Source: JBNNGK01 sp050268245
GTDB taxonomy: Bacteria > Pseudomonadota > Gammaproteobacteria > Enterobacterales > Enterobacteriaceae
Length of the DNA: 64,000 bases
Reading direction: 5' to 3'
Assembly: GCF_050268245.1 (NCBI RefSeq)
Contig: NZ_JBNNGK010000018.1
Span: forward strand, 14,011-78,010
Positions within the stretch are counted from its first letter, which is position 1; each line of letters opens with the position of its first letter. Positions 45,043 to 52,698 of this stretch are shown piece after piece. Under the pieces are notes generated by a model. It saw nothing but the letters and a program-made list of their open reading frames with translations, was not told the DNA's origin and searched no databases. The translations under genes were made by a program, and so were the position numbers.

Positions 45043-45882
45043 ATGAAACCGGAAACAGACATTATTCGCGTCGGCGAATGGAATATCTATGTGGAGCGAT
45101 ATATTTACCCAGGTATTACTGAATCGGTTATATGTGTCAATGGATCATTCTCGACGACATTATCCTTCCGTAATTGTGTCAAAAGCCTAAAAAATAGTAT
45201 GAATGTTATTTTATTTGATCTTCCTTTTATCGGTAAGTCTCGACCACACAATCAATTGAGCCGTCTATTGCCAAAATCCGAAGAAGTCACCATTCTGAAC
45301 CATTTGATTGAGCGTTATCAACCCACCTCTATTCTTTCCTTATCTTGGGGGGGCGTCGCCACGTTAATGGCCTTATCAACGCGCCCATGCTCGATTAGAA
45401 AAGCGATTGTGGCCTCTTTCTCGACCCGAATTACACCCGCCATGCGCAGTTTTATCGCAAGTGCCAAAACTTTGCTGGATGAAGGTAAAAATAACGAAAT
45501 CGCAACATTACTGAATAATGAGCTCGGCAAATATTTGCCAGGCTTACTCCGGCAGGTTAATCATGAACATATTAAAAACCTTGATCAAGAAGCATACCGT
45601 CAGGCCAGTTTTCATATCGAACAAATCTCTGCATTGTGTCATGAAGACTATCTCGATATCTTCCACAATATCGAGACACCGATTATGTTCATTAATGGTG
45701 AACGAGATGAATACACTACGCCGGAAGATATTCGTAATATAGAAAACGATATTCAGAACTGTGAGTTTATTACCGTTCCAGAAACCGGTCACTTTCTCGA
45801 TATGGAAAGCCGCTCAGCTTCACAATGCGTCGGCAGATTTCTTAACAACTACTTTTTGTTAGGAAATGCCGTGGCGTCCTGA
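45043..45882 (+). CDS. rhlA: RhlA-type 3-(3-hydroxyalkanoyloxy)alkanoate synthase, copy 1
   Basis: 279 residues, alpha/beta hydrolase. Close in pattern to Pseudomonas RhlA: V-N-G-S-F-S-T-T-L-S-F, then V-I-L-F-D-L-P-F-I-G-K-S-R-P-H-N, nucleophile Ser101 in S-L-S-W-G-G, Asp222 in N-G-E-R-D-E-Y-T-T, and His250 in E-T-G-H-F-L-D-M-E-S. RhlA joins two 3-hydroxyacyl chains from ACP or CoA into a surface-active lipid (HAA) used in swarming. No rhlB glycosyltransferase is near, so free HAA is the likely product. Start chosen at the ATG after agggggtgg. The second copy is at 47090. Confidence 0.85.
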   Translation: MKPETDIIRVGEWNIYVERYIYPGITESVICVNGSFSTTLSFRNCVKSLKNSMNVILFDLPFIGKSRPHNQLSRLLPKSEEVTILNHLIERYQPTSILSLSWGGVATLMALSTRPCSIRKAIVASFSTRITPAMRSFIASAKTLLDEGKNNEIATLLNNELGKYLPGLLRQVNHEHIKNLDQEAYRQASFHIEQISALCHEDYLDIFHNIETPIMFINGERDEYTTPEDIRNIENDIQNCEFITVPETGHFLDMESRSASQCVGRFLNNYFLLGNAVAS

Positions 45883-46360
45883 GTGCCACAAAATACCCGC
45901 GATTAAGGGCGGCGCTCATTACCGTCTGCCTTATGATTCCAGCTTCTGTACGCCTACAGCAGTACCCTCACCAATCAGAAATGGGACGTTGGTCGGGGTG
46001 ATGACATCAGCATAATCCGCGGGCTCTCATGGCAACAACACACAGCGGCCTTACAAACGGCCCTCGCAAACCTCAGCTTGCTGGCCTGACAGTGACGATA
46101 TTGTCAACACACTCTACGGGTCGCGTTATAGCGATTTACACTGCGCTTTTCCATAAAATTGGCTTCTCACTCTGCGTAATATTTACTTCATAATTAATAA
46201 AAAAATTAACAGTGAAAAGCGAATGCATATAGAACTAATCCTAAAAAAATAACTCATCGGATGAGGCGGTGTGTGGTATTAATTATCTGTTTCTTATAGA
46301 TTTACTTAAATAAATGACGCTATACCCTCTTTTTTATCGCGGAATAAACACTTAATTAAA

Positions 46361-46395
46361 ATTTGATCAAAAACGTGATCAGGTTCTAACTTTAC
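46361..46395 (+). promoter_or_regulatory. Conserved upstream element, copy 2
   Basis: tttgatcaaaaacgtgatca then ggttctaacttta. Compared with copy 1, two tgatc(a/t) boxes are kept with a fixed six-base spacer. It sits about 80 bases before the small gene. Confidence 0.5.
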
Positions 46396-46471
46396 TCATG
46401 ACGTCGCGCTGGCTCAGGCTGACGCACTCACTTCACTACTTAAGTATTTCTGCAAAATATCAGGATAATTT

Positions 46472-46939
46472 ATGGCCGAAAATATCGTGAAAAATGTGGT
46501 TGATAGCGTATCCACTTTTGTTGATTCCACCGTTAACAGTGGCACAAACGCAATCGATGGCGTAGTTGATGCCGTGACCTCTGGTTCAGGCGGGTTATGG
46601 GGGCTGCTAAAGGGCGTTGGCGTAAGCGTCGGTGATTTGGTGCACGACGTGACTAAGTCCGTACTGGATCTGGTCAGCGATCTTACCCAGACAGTCGGTA
46701 ATTTGGCGGACAACATTACCGAGATCGTTGATCATGCGCTCGATAAAATCGCTGACACCACCGATGTAATTAGTCACACCACCGAGGGCGTAACCAGCAC
46801 CTCCGTCGACACAACCGATCAACTCATCGCCATACTGCAACAAACTGGCAATGAAACCGTGACCGAAAGCTCGCCAGCCGTGCTAGAAGTGAATGGCGTG
46901 GTTGCCGCCACCGACAGCGCCTTGTCTCACGCTATCTAG
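46472..46939 (+). CDS. Small amphipathic helical protein next to rhlA (phasin-like)
   Basis: 155 residues with a caggat ribosome site. No signal peptide. The sequence is a long run of short amphipathic helices with Val, Leu and Ile at 3-4 residue spacing and Asp, Thr and Ser on the other face (V-V-D-S-V-S-T-F-V-D-S-T-V, L-V-S-D-L-T-Q-T-V-G-N-L), and a flexible G-S-G-G-L-W-G-L-L-K-G near residue 45. Such composition resembles phasins and other lipid-surface proteins. It is placed between a regulatory element and rhlA, so a role in handling hydroxyalkanoate lipids or as a surface-active protein is inferred. I do not recognise a named family. Confidence 0.6.
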   Translation: MAENIVKNVVDSVSTFVDSTVNSGTNAIDGVVDAVTSGSGGLWGLLKGVGVSVGDLVHDVTKSVLDLVSDLTQTVGNLADNITEIVDHALDKIADTTDVISHTTEGVTSTSVDTTDQLIAILQQTGNETVTESSPAVLEVNGVVAATDSALSHAI

Positions 46940-47089
46940 CATCGCCTTCACTTGAGCCGTTGGCAAATCGAGTTTGAGCACGGCAACAAATAATAGAAAA
47001 ACAATAAGTATCGGCATTGTTTGCTGGGGATTTATTTTGCCACATTGGCATGGCAAGTATCACTTAATTTGTATTAATGGGGGTGGGAA

Positions 47090-47929
47090 ATGAAACCGGA
47101 AACAGGCATTGTTCGCGTCGGCGAATGGCAAATCTATGTAGAGCGATATAACTATCCTGGCGTAACGGAATCCGTTATCTGTGTTAATGGTGCGCTATCG
47201 ACGACATTGGCATTCCGCAATTGTGTTAAAAGCTTTAAAAATCGCGTTAACGTGATTTTATTTGATCTCCCTTTCATCGGAAAATCACGGCCACACAACC
47301 AGTTGAACCGACCATTACCGAAGAGTGAGGAGGTTCTCATTCTAAATAGCCTGATAGAGCATTATCAACCCGCCTATATTCTCTCTGTTTCATGGGGAGG
47401 ATTGGCAGCTTTAATGGCATTATCGGCCCGCCCTTCTTCGATTCGAAAAGCCGTAGTGGCTTCGTTCTCAACCCGTATTACACCGGCGATGCACAATTAT
47501 ATTGAGCGCGCCAAGGTTCTGTTGGATGAAGGAAAAAACCACGAGGTGGCCACACTACTTAATGACGAAGTCGGTAAATATTTACCGGGCTTGCTGAAAC
47601 AGGCCAACCATGAACACATTAAAAACCTTGATCAGGAAACATATCGGCAGGCCAGCTTCCATATTGGACAAATATCGTCGTTATGCCATAAAGATTACAT
47701 CGATATTTTCCGTAAAATTGAAACCCCCATTATGTTCATGAACGGTGAGCGCGATGAATATACCACGCCAGACGATATTCGCGATATGGGTAACTATATT
47801 CAGGACTGTGAGTTTATTACTATTCCTGAGGCCGGTCATTTTCTCGATATGGAAAGCCGCCCGGCCGCACAATACGTCGGTCAATTACTTAATAGCTACT
47901 TCTTTGTAGAAAAAGCCATGGCCTCTTGA
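47090..47929 (+). CDS. rhlA: RhlA-type 3-(3-hydroxyalkanoyloxy)alkanoate synthase, copy 2
   Basis: 279 residues, the same length as copy 1 and clearly paralogous along the whole sequence. The triad is present: S in S-V-S-W-G-G, D in G-E-R-D-E-Y-T-T, H in A-G-H-F-L-D-M-E-S. Differences are spread throughout, including the likely acyl-pocket segments (for example N-Y-I-E-R-A-K for S-F-I-A-S-A-K), so the two copies may prefer different chain lengths. It starts after a ggggtggg site, 150 bases downstream of the small amphipathic gene, and probably shares its transcript. Confidence 0.85.
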   Translation: MKPETGIVRVGEWQIYVERYNYPGVTESVICVNGALSTTLAFRNCVKSFKNRVNVILFDLPFIGKSRPHNQLNRPLPKSEEVLILNSLIEHYQPAYILSVSWGGLAALMALSARPSSIRKAVVASFSTRITPAMHNYIERAKVLLDEGKNHEVATLLNDEVGKYLPGLLKQANHEHIKNLDQETYRQASFHIGQISSLCHKDYIDIFRKIETPIMFMNGERDEYTTPDDIRDMGNYIQDCEFITIPEAGHFLDMESRPAAQYVGQLLNSYFFVEKAMAS

Positions 47930-48007
47930 TCGTTGCCCCCCCTCCTTTCAGGCCTGGCAGCGCTGCCCGGCCGAGGCAGGCGGCGATCGATATTCAAACG
48001 CTCGCGT

Positions 48008-48430
48008 TTAATCCCATTCAATCTTGCCGCACAATGCCGGTTCGTTTTTAAATGTTTGCTGGCTATCATCCCACTTCAGGTTACCCGTGAAGCCAGGCGG
48101 CATGCATACTGAATTGTGTTCATATGAACGGCGATATTTACCAGAACGATGAGAGCGATCATCGGGCCTGTCACCCAGCATCTGTTCGCGTTGACGCCGC
48201 CGCTGGCTATCTGCCAATTCCTGCTGCCTTTCTTGTTGAATGGCGCGTTCATTATCGCGAGCCAGTTTCTCCGCATTCCAAATTTGATGACGAGGTAAAC
48301 TGTGTTTTTCCTGCGCTCCCGAAGACAACGCCTGCTCGTTGGGTTCCGCCGGATGAAATTGTAAATCAATCTGAGCGGATGCCACAGCCGGCCATAATAC
48401 CGCCATACACAGCGGAAATATCCGTTTCAT
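48008..48430 (-). CDS. Exported hypothetical protein, 140 aa
   Basis: From the ATG at 48430 the frame has a normal signal peptide (M-K-R-I-F-P-L-C, cut after A-S-A). The mature part has a charged Gln/Arg/Glu-rich coiled stretch (about 60-95) and two cysteines in V-C-M-P-P-G-F-T-G and A-L-C-G-K that may pair. Periplasmic location expected. The family is not recognised. Confidence 0.6.
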   Translation of the reverse strand: MKRIFPLCMAVLWPAVASAQIDLQFHPAEPNEQALSSGAQEKHSLPRHQIWNAEKLARDNERAIQQERQQELADSQRRRQREQMLGDRPDDRSHRSGKYRRSYEHNSVCMPPGFTGNLKWDDSQQTFKNEPALCGKIEWD

Positions 48431-48503
48431 TTCCCTACTCCTAATTTTTACAACGGTGAAAGATAAGTTTCCTATATCCCATGACAATCACGCTGGCAAT
48501 CAT

Positions 48504-48716
48504 TTAAATCAGCGCGTCGGGAATGGGTAACGGGTCATTTTCTTCTTTATTATTCTCCGCAGTGAGCGTATCCCATAATTGGTGTACTAAACCCTTTAAT
48601 TTTTTTTGAAATGTAATCGGTACGGTTTCATTGTTAACTTGTTCCGCACTGTTAGCCAATACGCTATTACTGCTGATAACGATCGCGAATAGACCAATGA
48701 ACATTCCTTTTTTCAC
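48504..48716 (-). CDS. Exported small hypothetical protein, 70 aa
   Basis: Signal peptide (M-K-K-G-M-F-I-G-L-F-A, cut near V-L-A), then about 48 mature residues, acidic at the end and with no cysteine. It sits 73 bases before the 140-aa exported protein in the same direction and may share its transcript. Function unknown. Confidence 0.5.
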   Translation of the reverse strand: MKKGMFIGLFAIVISSNSVLANSAEQVNNETVPITFQKKLKGLVHQLWDTLTAENNKEENDPLPIPDALI

Positions 48717-48879
48717 AAATAACCTCTGTCATTGCCAAACTATACTCGATATAAGAATGGATTCACCAAGGTGTAACCGCACAATATTACGAAAAATGCC
48801 AATAAATACGGTGGGGGTTATAACGCTGTCAAAGCTACTCGCCGCCATCACCGTGAGCGAATAGCCAATTGCCTATCCC

Positions 48880-48990
48880 CTTCATACTTCACGTTGCTTG
48901 GGTGTTGGCTGCCTTCCTTCACCCTCGTCACATAGTTAGCTATGCTCCCAGGGACTCATTCAGTTGCCGCCTACAGGCAACTCGAATTAT
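48880..48990 (-). repeat. Dispersed palindromic repeat, copy B
   Basis: The reverse complement aligns across about 111 bases with 20314-20422: attcgagttgc at its start, aggcggcaactgaatgagtc, then ggcagccaac and caacgtgaagtatga at the end. The middle third is the most diverged. Intergenic, as is copy A. Confidence 0.72.
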
Positions 48991-49051
48991 CTTGGGTATT
49001 TACAGCTTGAAATATGACGGTATTAGCCGTTCAAATTAGCAGATGAATGCT

Positions 49052-49270
49052 TTACTGCGCGTCGTCATCCGCTTGCCAAGTTAACAGATCGCCTGGTTGA
49101 CACTGTAAAATCCGACAGATTTTATCCAACGTTTCCAAGCGCACCCCCTTCACTTTGCCATTTTTCAGCAACGAGAGGTTTTGTTCAGTAATCCCTACCT
49201 GTTCTGCCAATTCTTTTGAGCGCATCTTCCTTTTGGCCAACATGACATCAAGACTTACAATTATCGCCAC
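49052..49270 (-). CDS. XRE-family small transcriptional regulator (YozG-type)
   Basis: 72 residues, almost all helix-turn-helix: R-S-K-E-L-A-E-Q-V-G-I-T-E-Q-N-L-S-L-L-K-N-G-K-V-K-G-V-R, then D-K-I-C-R-I-L-Q-C-Q-P-G-D-L-L. This is the Cro/YozG type that normally accompanies a DUF2975 membrane protein. It is 7 bases downstream of that gene here. It probably controls this two-gene operon. Confidence 0.82.
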   Translation of the reverse strand: MAIIVSLDVMLAKRKMRSKELAEQVGITEQNLSLLKNGKVKGVRLETLDKICRILQCQPGDLLTWQADDDAQ

Positions 49271-49277
49271 TCTATTC

Positions 49278-49841
49278 TCACACGAAAGAAAGCTGTTCTT
49301 CGTTCAGTCGCAGTGCCTCTAAAAAAACCCGGCTAAAGACCAGCACAGCGCAGCCAATGATCAGCGAACGTATCGATTCACTGTTGATGCCGTAATAAAC
49401 GATCAGCATCAATTTTCCGCCAGCAGTGAGCACCATGACTTGCAGCATACTGGCAAGCGATGGGAACACGACGTCGACAATCAGTAGGATACCAATAATT
49501 TGTAGTAAAAGCATATTGTTGCGCTGCCAGACATTGCCGCGATAGAACTGATAAAACAACCCTGCACCGCACAGTAACGCGCAGTAATACGGTAAATAAT
49601 AAAAAATATCCAGCGCCAAGGTCGCGGCTATCGCCCAGCGCTGCTGCGGTATCGCATAGGCCTTAAGCTCAGGATACGTCTCGCGATAACCGTCAATAAT
49701 GGCTTGGTAAGCCTCATGTTTGAACCAACTTTGTAGTATCACAAACATTTCAACCGCAGTGCTCATGATCAGCATCGCCATAATCAACAAACAGAGACAA
49801 CGAACATAGAGGGGTAAAAGCATCCGAGGTGCGGTGACCAT
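49278..49841 (-). CDS. DUF2975 membrane protein
   Basis: 187 residues from an ATG at 49841; longer versions up to 208 are possible. Four membrane helices with a soluble loop after the first (A-Y-Q-A-I-I-D-G-Y-R-E-T). Paired with an XRE regulator, the hallmark arrangement of DUF2975 proteins. No function is established. Confidence 0.7.
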   Translation of the reverse strand: MVTAPRMLLPLYVRCLCLLIMAMLIMSTAVEMFVILQSWFKHEAYQAIIDGYRETYPELKAYAIPQQRWAIAATLALDIFYYLPYYCALLCGAGLFYQFYRGNVWQRNNMLLLQIIGILLIVDVVFPSLASMLQVMVLTAGGKLMLIVYYGINSESIRSLIIGCAVLVFSRVFLEALRLNEEQLSFV

Positions 49842-49959
49842 GAGCAATACTATCCTTAACAAACAATAATAACTTATCGTAAAACGATAATTTATTACTG
49901 TCAATAATCATATTGCCGCTATCATTAACCAAACGTATACAAAACCGCGCCTACACCGC

Positions 49960-50508
49960 TTAGTTCTGTTCAGACACCAACACCGCCAACGTATCAGGTT
50001 CCAACGCTTTGAAGATATGCGCCTGATCGGCGGGATAGCAGATATAGTCACCGGGATTCAGATCCACCGCAGCATCAACCAATCCCACTCGCGCACGCCC
50101 CTGTGTGATGATGATGTGTTCAACCGCCCCCACCGAATGTGGCTGAGAAATTCTGTCGGCTCCCGGTTGCGCCGTCAGTAGATAAATATCGCGGCGCGCA
50201 CCGGGAGGACAGGTCGCCAATAACGCTGCGGTATAATTAGCCATTTCAGCAACCACCGTCGGCCCCTCCCCACGCCGGATGATCTGCGTTTTATTTTGTT
50301 GCGGCTCCATCAAGCGCGCAAAAGGAATGTCTAGCGCCACGCATAGCGCCCACAGCGTTTCAAGACTCGGGTTACCGTTACCGGCCTCAAGCTGCGATAG
50401 TGTGGATTTAGCGATGCCGGCACGCCGCGCCACTTCCGCCAGCGAAAGCCCGGTACGTTGGCGTTCACGTACCAATGCGTTAGAAATAATACTGATCGGT
50501 TGGGTCAT
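49960..50508 (-). CDS. XRE-cupin transcriptional regulator
   Basis: 182 residues: HTH at about 10-65 (L-S-L-A-E-V-A-R-R-A-G-I-A-K-S-T-L-S-Q-L-E-A-G-N-G-N-P-S) and a cupin at about 100-180 (H-S-V-G-A-V-E-H-I-I, L-N-P-G-D-Y-I-C-Y-P-A). It is divergent from azlC; a perfect 16-bp palindrome sits between them. Such regulators next to AzlCD probably repress it and respond to a small ligand. Same architecture as PuuR, but a different subgroup. Confidence 0.82.
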   Translation of the reverse strand: MTQPISIISNALVRERQRTGLSLAEVARRAGIAKSTLSQLEAGNGNPSLETLWALCVALDIPFARLMEPQQNKTQIIRRGEGPTVVAEMANYTAALLATCPPGARRDIYLLTAQPGADRISQPHSVGAVEHIIITQGRARVGLVDAAVDLNPGDYICYPADQAHIFKALEPDTLAVLVSEQN

Positions 50509-50531
50509 GTTTATACCGTGATATTTTTATA

Positions 50532-50547
50532 ACGAACGATCGTTCGT
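50532..50547. promoter_or_regulatory. Operator palindrome between the XRE-cupin gene and azlC
   Basis: acgaacgatcgttcgt is a perfect 16-bp palindrome, 24 bases from the regulator start. Further half-sites of the gttc/gaac type follow at about 50569-50600 (gttcattataatagaac and gttcgtta), giving an array of related boxes over the azlC promoter. Confidence 0.65.
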
Positions 50548-50608
50548 CTTGTAAAACGACATTGTTATGTTCATTATAATAGAACTTATGTTCGTTATGA
50601 GAAAAAAC

Positions 50609-51277
50609 ATGGCCTTTAAATCGTTTTCCGTACTGGGCAAGGATGTCATAAAAAGCATCGCGTTGGTTTGTCTGGCTGACGGTATCGTCGGTATTTCTTA
50701 TGGTTCGCTGGCGGCAGGCTATGGCTTCCCGTTATGGGTACCCTTGGCATTATCATTATTGGTGTTGGCTGGCGCTTCTGAGTTTTTGTTTATCGGCATT
50801 GTTGCCAGCGGTGGTAGCCCACTCGCCGCTGCTACCGCCGGTCTGCTGGTCAATGCACGGCACATGCCATTTGGTATGGCGGTGAAAGATTTAATTGGCC
50901 GGGGTTCGGTGCGTTTTTTAGGCTGCCATATCATGAATGATGAAAGCGTGGTATTCGGCGTCTCTCAATCTTCCTTCGCTAAACGCAAAGCCGCCTATTG
51001 GTTGTGCGGTATCGGTATTGCTTTGTGCTGGCCGCTGGGGGTGATCATTGGCAGTGTCATCGGCAACGTTATTCCTGACATGCAGGCTATCGGCCTAGAT
51101 GCCGTATTTCCCACTCTCTTATTGGCACTAATCATTTCATCTTTGAAAAATCTGCGCACCTTGTTATCGGCAGCATCCGGTACGCTAATGGCGCTGATTA
51201 CCGTGCCTTGGGTACCTATCGGTCTGCCGGTATTATTTTCTCTGTTAGGTTTGTTGATCAGAAAACGAGGGCAATAA
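50609..51277 (+). CDS. azlC: AzlC-family branched-chain amino acid exporter, large subunit
   Basis: 222 residues from ATG 50609; in-frame ATGs at 50567 and 50588 are within the likely operator zone. Six to seven membrane helices with the family motifs A-G-A-S-E-F-L-F-I-G and N-A-R-H-M-P-F-G-M. Together with the small AzlD subunit it exports branched-chain or related amino acids. Its stop overlaps the azlD start by one base. Confidence 0.87.
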   Translation: MAFKSFSVLGKDVIKSIALVCLADGIVGISYGSLAAGYGFPLWVPLALSLLVLAGASEFLFIGIVASGGSPLAAATAGLLVNARHMPFGMAVKDLIGRGSVRFLGCHIMNDESVVFGVSQSSFAKRKAAYWLCGIGIALCWPLGVIIGSVIGNVIPDMQAIGLDAVFPTLLLALIISSLKNLRTLLSAASGTLMALITVPWVPIGLPVLFSLLGLLIRKRGQ

Positions 51278-51597
51278 TGGAACACACTCTGATTATCATC
51301 GGCATCGCTGTATTAGCCATCGGCACCTATTTATTACGTCTGAGCGGCGCATTGTTGGGCCAGCGTATGACGTTTTCTGATACCACACGAACACTGCTGG
51401 CCGACGCCGCGACGACGTTGTTGTTGGCCGTCGCCGTCATAGCGGCGCTGTTTGAAGAGCAGCATTTTGCCGGTGCAGCGCGCTTGATTGGCGTTATCGT
51501 TGGTGTTTTTTTGGCCTGGCGAAAACTCCCGTTGATTGTAGTGCTGATAGCCGCTGCCGCCGTGACGGCGCTCTTACGTCTCTTAGGCGTGAGTTGA
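51277..51597 (+). CDS. azlD: AzlD-family small subunit
   Basis: 106 residues with four membrane helices, start overlapping the azlC stop (TAATG). The G-T-Y-L-L-R-L-S-G motif near the start is typical. The last 15 bases overlap the end of the convergent ampR gene. Confidence 0.85.
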   Translation: MEHTLIIIGIAVLAIGTYLLRLSGALLGQRMTFSDTTRTLLADAATTLLLAVAVIAALFEEQHFAGAARLIGVIVGVFLAWRKLPLIVVLIAAAAVTALLRLLGVS

Positions 51598-52476
51598 CGA
51601 CACCGTGTGATGCTGCCCCGCCTGTTGCAGAATCCAATATTCAAATGCTTTCATCGCTGGTGTCATGGTGCGGGATTTCAGGCTGGTAAGCCAATAACTC
51701 CCAAGATTGACCTCAATATCAAATGGGCACATCAGGCGGCCCTCTTGTAATTCACGGGTAAACATCGCGGCCGGTGCCAGCGCGACGCCGCCGGTTTGTA
51801 AAGCGCCCTCCACCATCAGGCGTGAGGAATCGAACATGGGGCCATTGATGCGCCAAGGCGTGACGCCAGCCGCACTCAGCCAGCATTCCCATTCGTCTCT
51901 TCTATAGGTTCGCATCAACAATTGCTGCTTTAACTCGGCTGGCGTTGTCAGTTGTGCCGCCACCGCTGGCGAGCACAACACCGTCAGCGGTGCCTCCAAC
52001 AGTTTGACACTGCGTGTCGCCGGCCAGGCTCCATCACCAAAACTGATAGCAAAATCCATCCCCTCCGCCGCCAAATTAACCAGGTTATTATGGGTCATCA
52101 CGCGCAGATCGATAAACGGATGCGCTCGGTGAAACTCACACAAACGCGGCATTAACCACCCTACGGCAAACGTGCCTACCGCAGAGACGGTCAATACTTC
52201 GTGAAAATAGCCGCCGTCAAACTGCTGTAATACCGACTCGATCCGATCAAACGACGCAGTGAGTACCGGCAATAAAGCCTGCCCTTCATCGGTAAGATCC
52301 AGCCCACGCGGCAAACGTTTGAACAGTTGAATCCCCAGCCGTTCTTCAAGCATTCGAACCTGCTGGCTGACCGCCGCCTGGGTCACGCTCAATTCACGGG
52401 CGGCACGCGTAAAATTGAGATGACGTGCAGAGGATTCAAACGCCCGCAACGCATTCAGTGGTAACCAATCACGCAT
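51583..52476 (-). CDS. ampR: LysR-family regulator of ampC
   Basis: 297 residues. N-terminal HTH (R-D-W-L-P-L-N-A-L-R-A-F-E-S-S-A-R-H-L-N-F-T-R-A-A-R-E-L-S-V-T-Q-A-A-V-S-Q-Q) and a LysR effector domain. Divergent from ampC, 222 bases away, and with AmpR-type residues in the effector region, so it is the activator/repressor that reads cell-wall muropeptides (anhydro-MurNAc peptides versus UDP-MurNAc peptides). It may allow induction of AmpC by beta-lactams. Confidence 0.9.
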   Translation of the reverse strand: MRDWLPLNALRAFESSARHLNFTRAARELSVTQAAVSQQVRMLEERLGIQLFKRLPRGLDLTDEGQALLPVLTASFDRIESVLQQFDGGYFHEVLTVSAVGTFAVGWLMPRLCEFHRAHPFIDLRVMTHNNLVNLAAEGMDFAISFGDGAWPATRSVKLLEAPLTVLCSPAVAAQLTTPAELKQQLLMRTYRRDEWECWLSAAGVTPWRINGPMFDSSRLMVEGALQTGGVALAPAAMFTRELQEGRLMCPFDIEVNLGSYWLTSLKSRTMTPAMKAFEYWILQQAGQHHTVSSTHA

Positions 52477-52698
52477 AAGCTCTAGCCATAAGTTTTTCTT
52501 TATGCTCCATGAAAATATTATCGATTGTCAGAATAGATATAATAACGATAAATTGCTGCCGCAGTTTACAGGAAAGTACCATGCGTAACGTTGCCACAAG
52601 ATCATGGATGAACATCTACGCACGAGCTCACCCCCTAAAATAACTTTTGGCAGCGTCCTGCAAACCGCACCGAACCCGTAAAATAAAATGAGACCCGT

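Larger units (their letters stand above)
44385..45882 (+). repeat. Tandem module copy 1 (element, broken small gene, rhlA-1)
   Basis: From about 44385 this stretch aligns in order with 46130-47929: the start tagcgattta, the conserved tttgatca upstream block, the small-gene region, the leader before rhlA with the rbs region agggggtggaaaatg, and rhlA itself. Copy 1 is about 300 bases shorter because most of the small gene is gone. It is a direct duplication that has diverged considerably, so it is not recent. Confidence 0.75.
46130..47929 (+). repeat. Tandem module copy 2 (element, small gene, rhlA-2)
   Basis: The complete version of the duplicated unit, aligned with 44385-45882. It holds the upstream element at 46361, the intact 155-aa gene and the second rhlA. 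Bases 45883-46130, between the copies, show no gene and no match to the other copy. Confidence 0.75.

Noticed and set aside
45043..47929. Rhamnolipid operon
   Set aside because: RhlA homologues are clear, but no rhlB or rhlC glycosyltransferase or rhlR/rhlI gene is near, so rhamnolipid synthesis is not supported.
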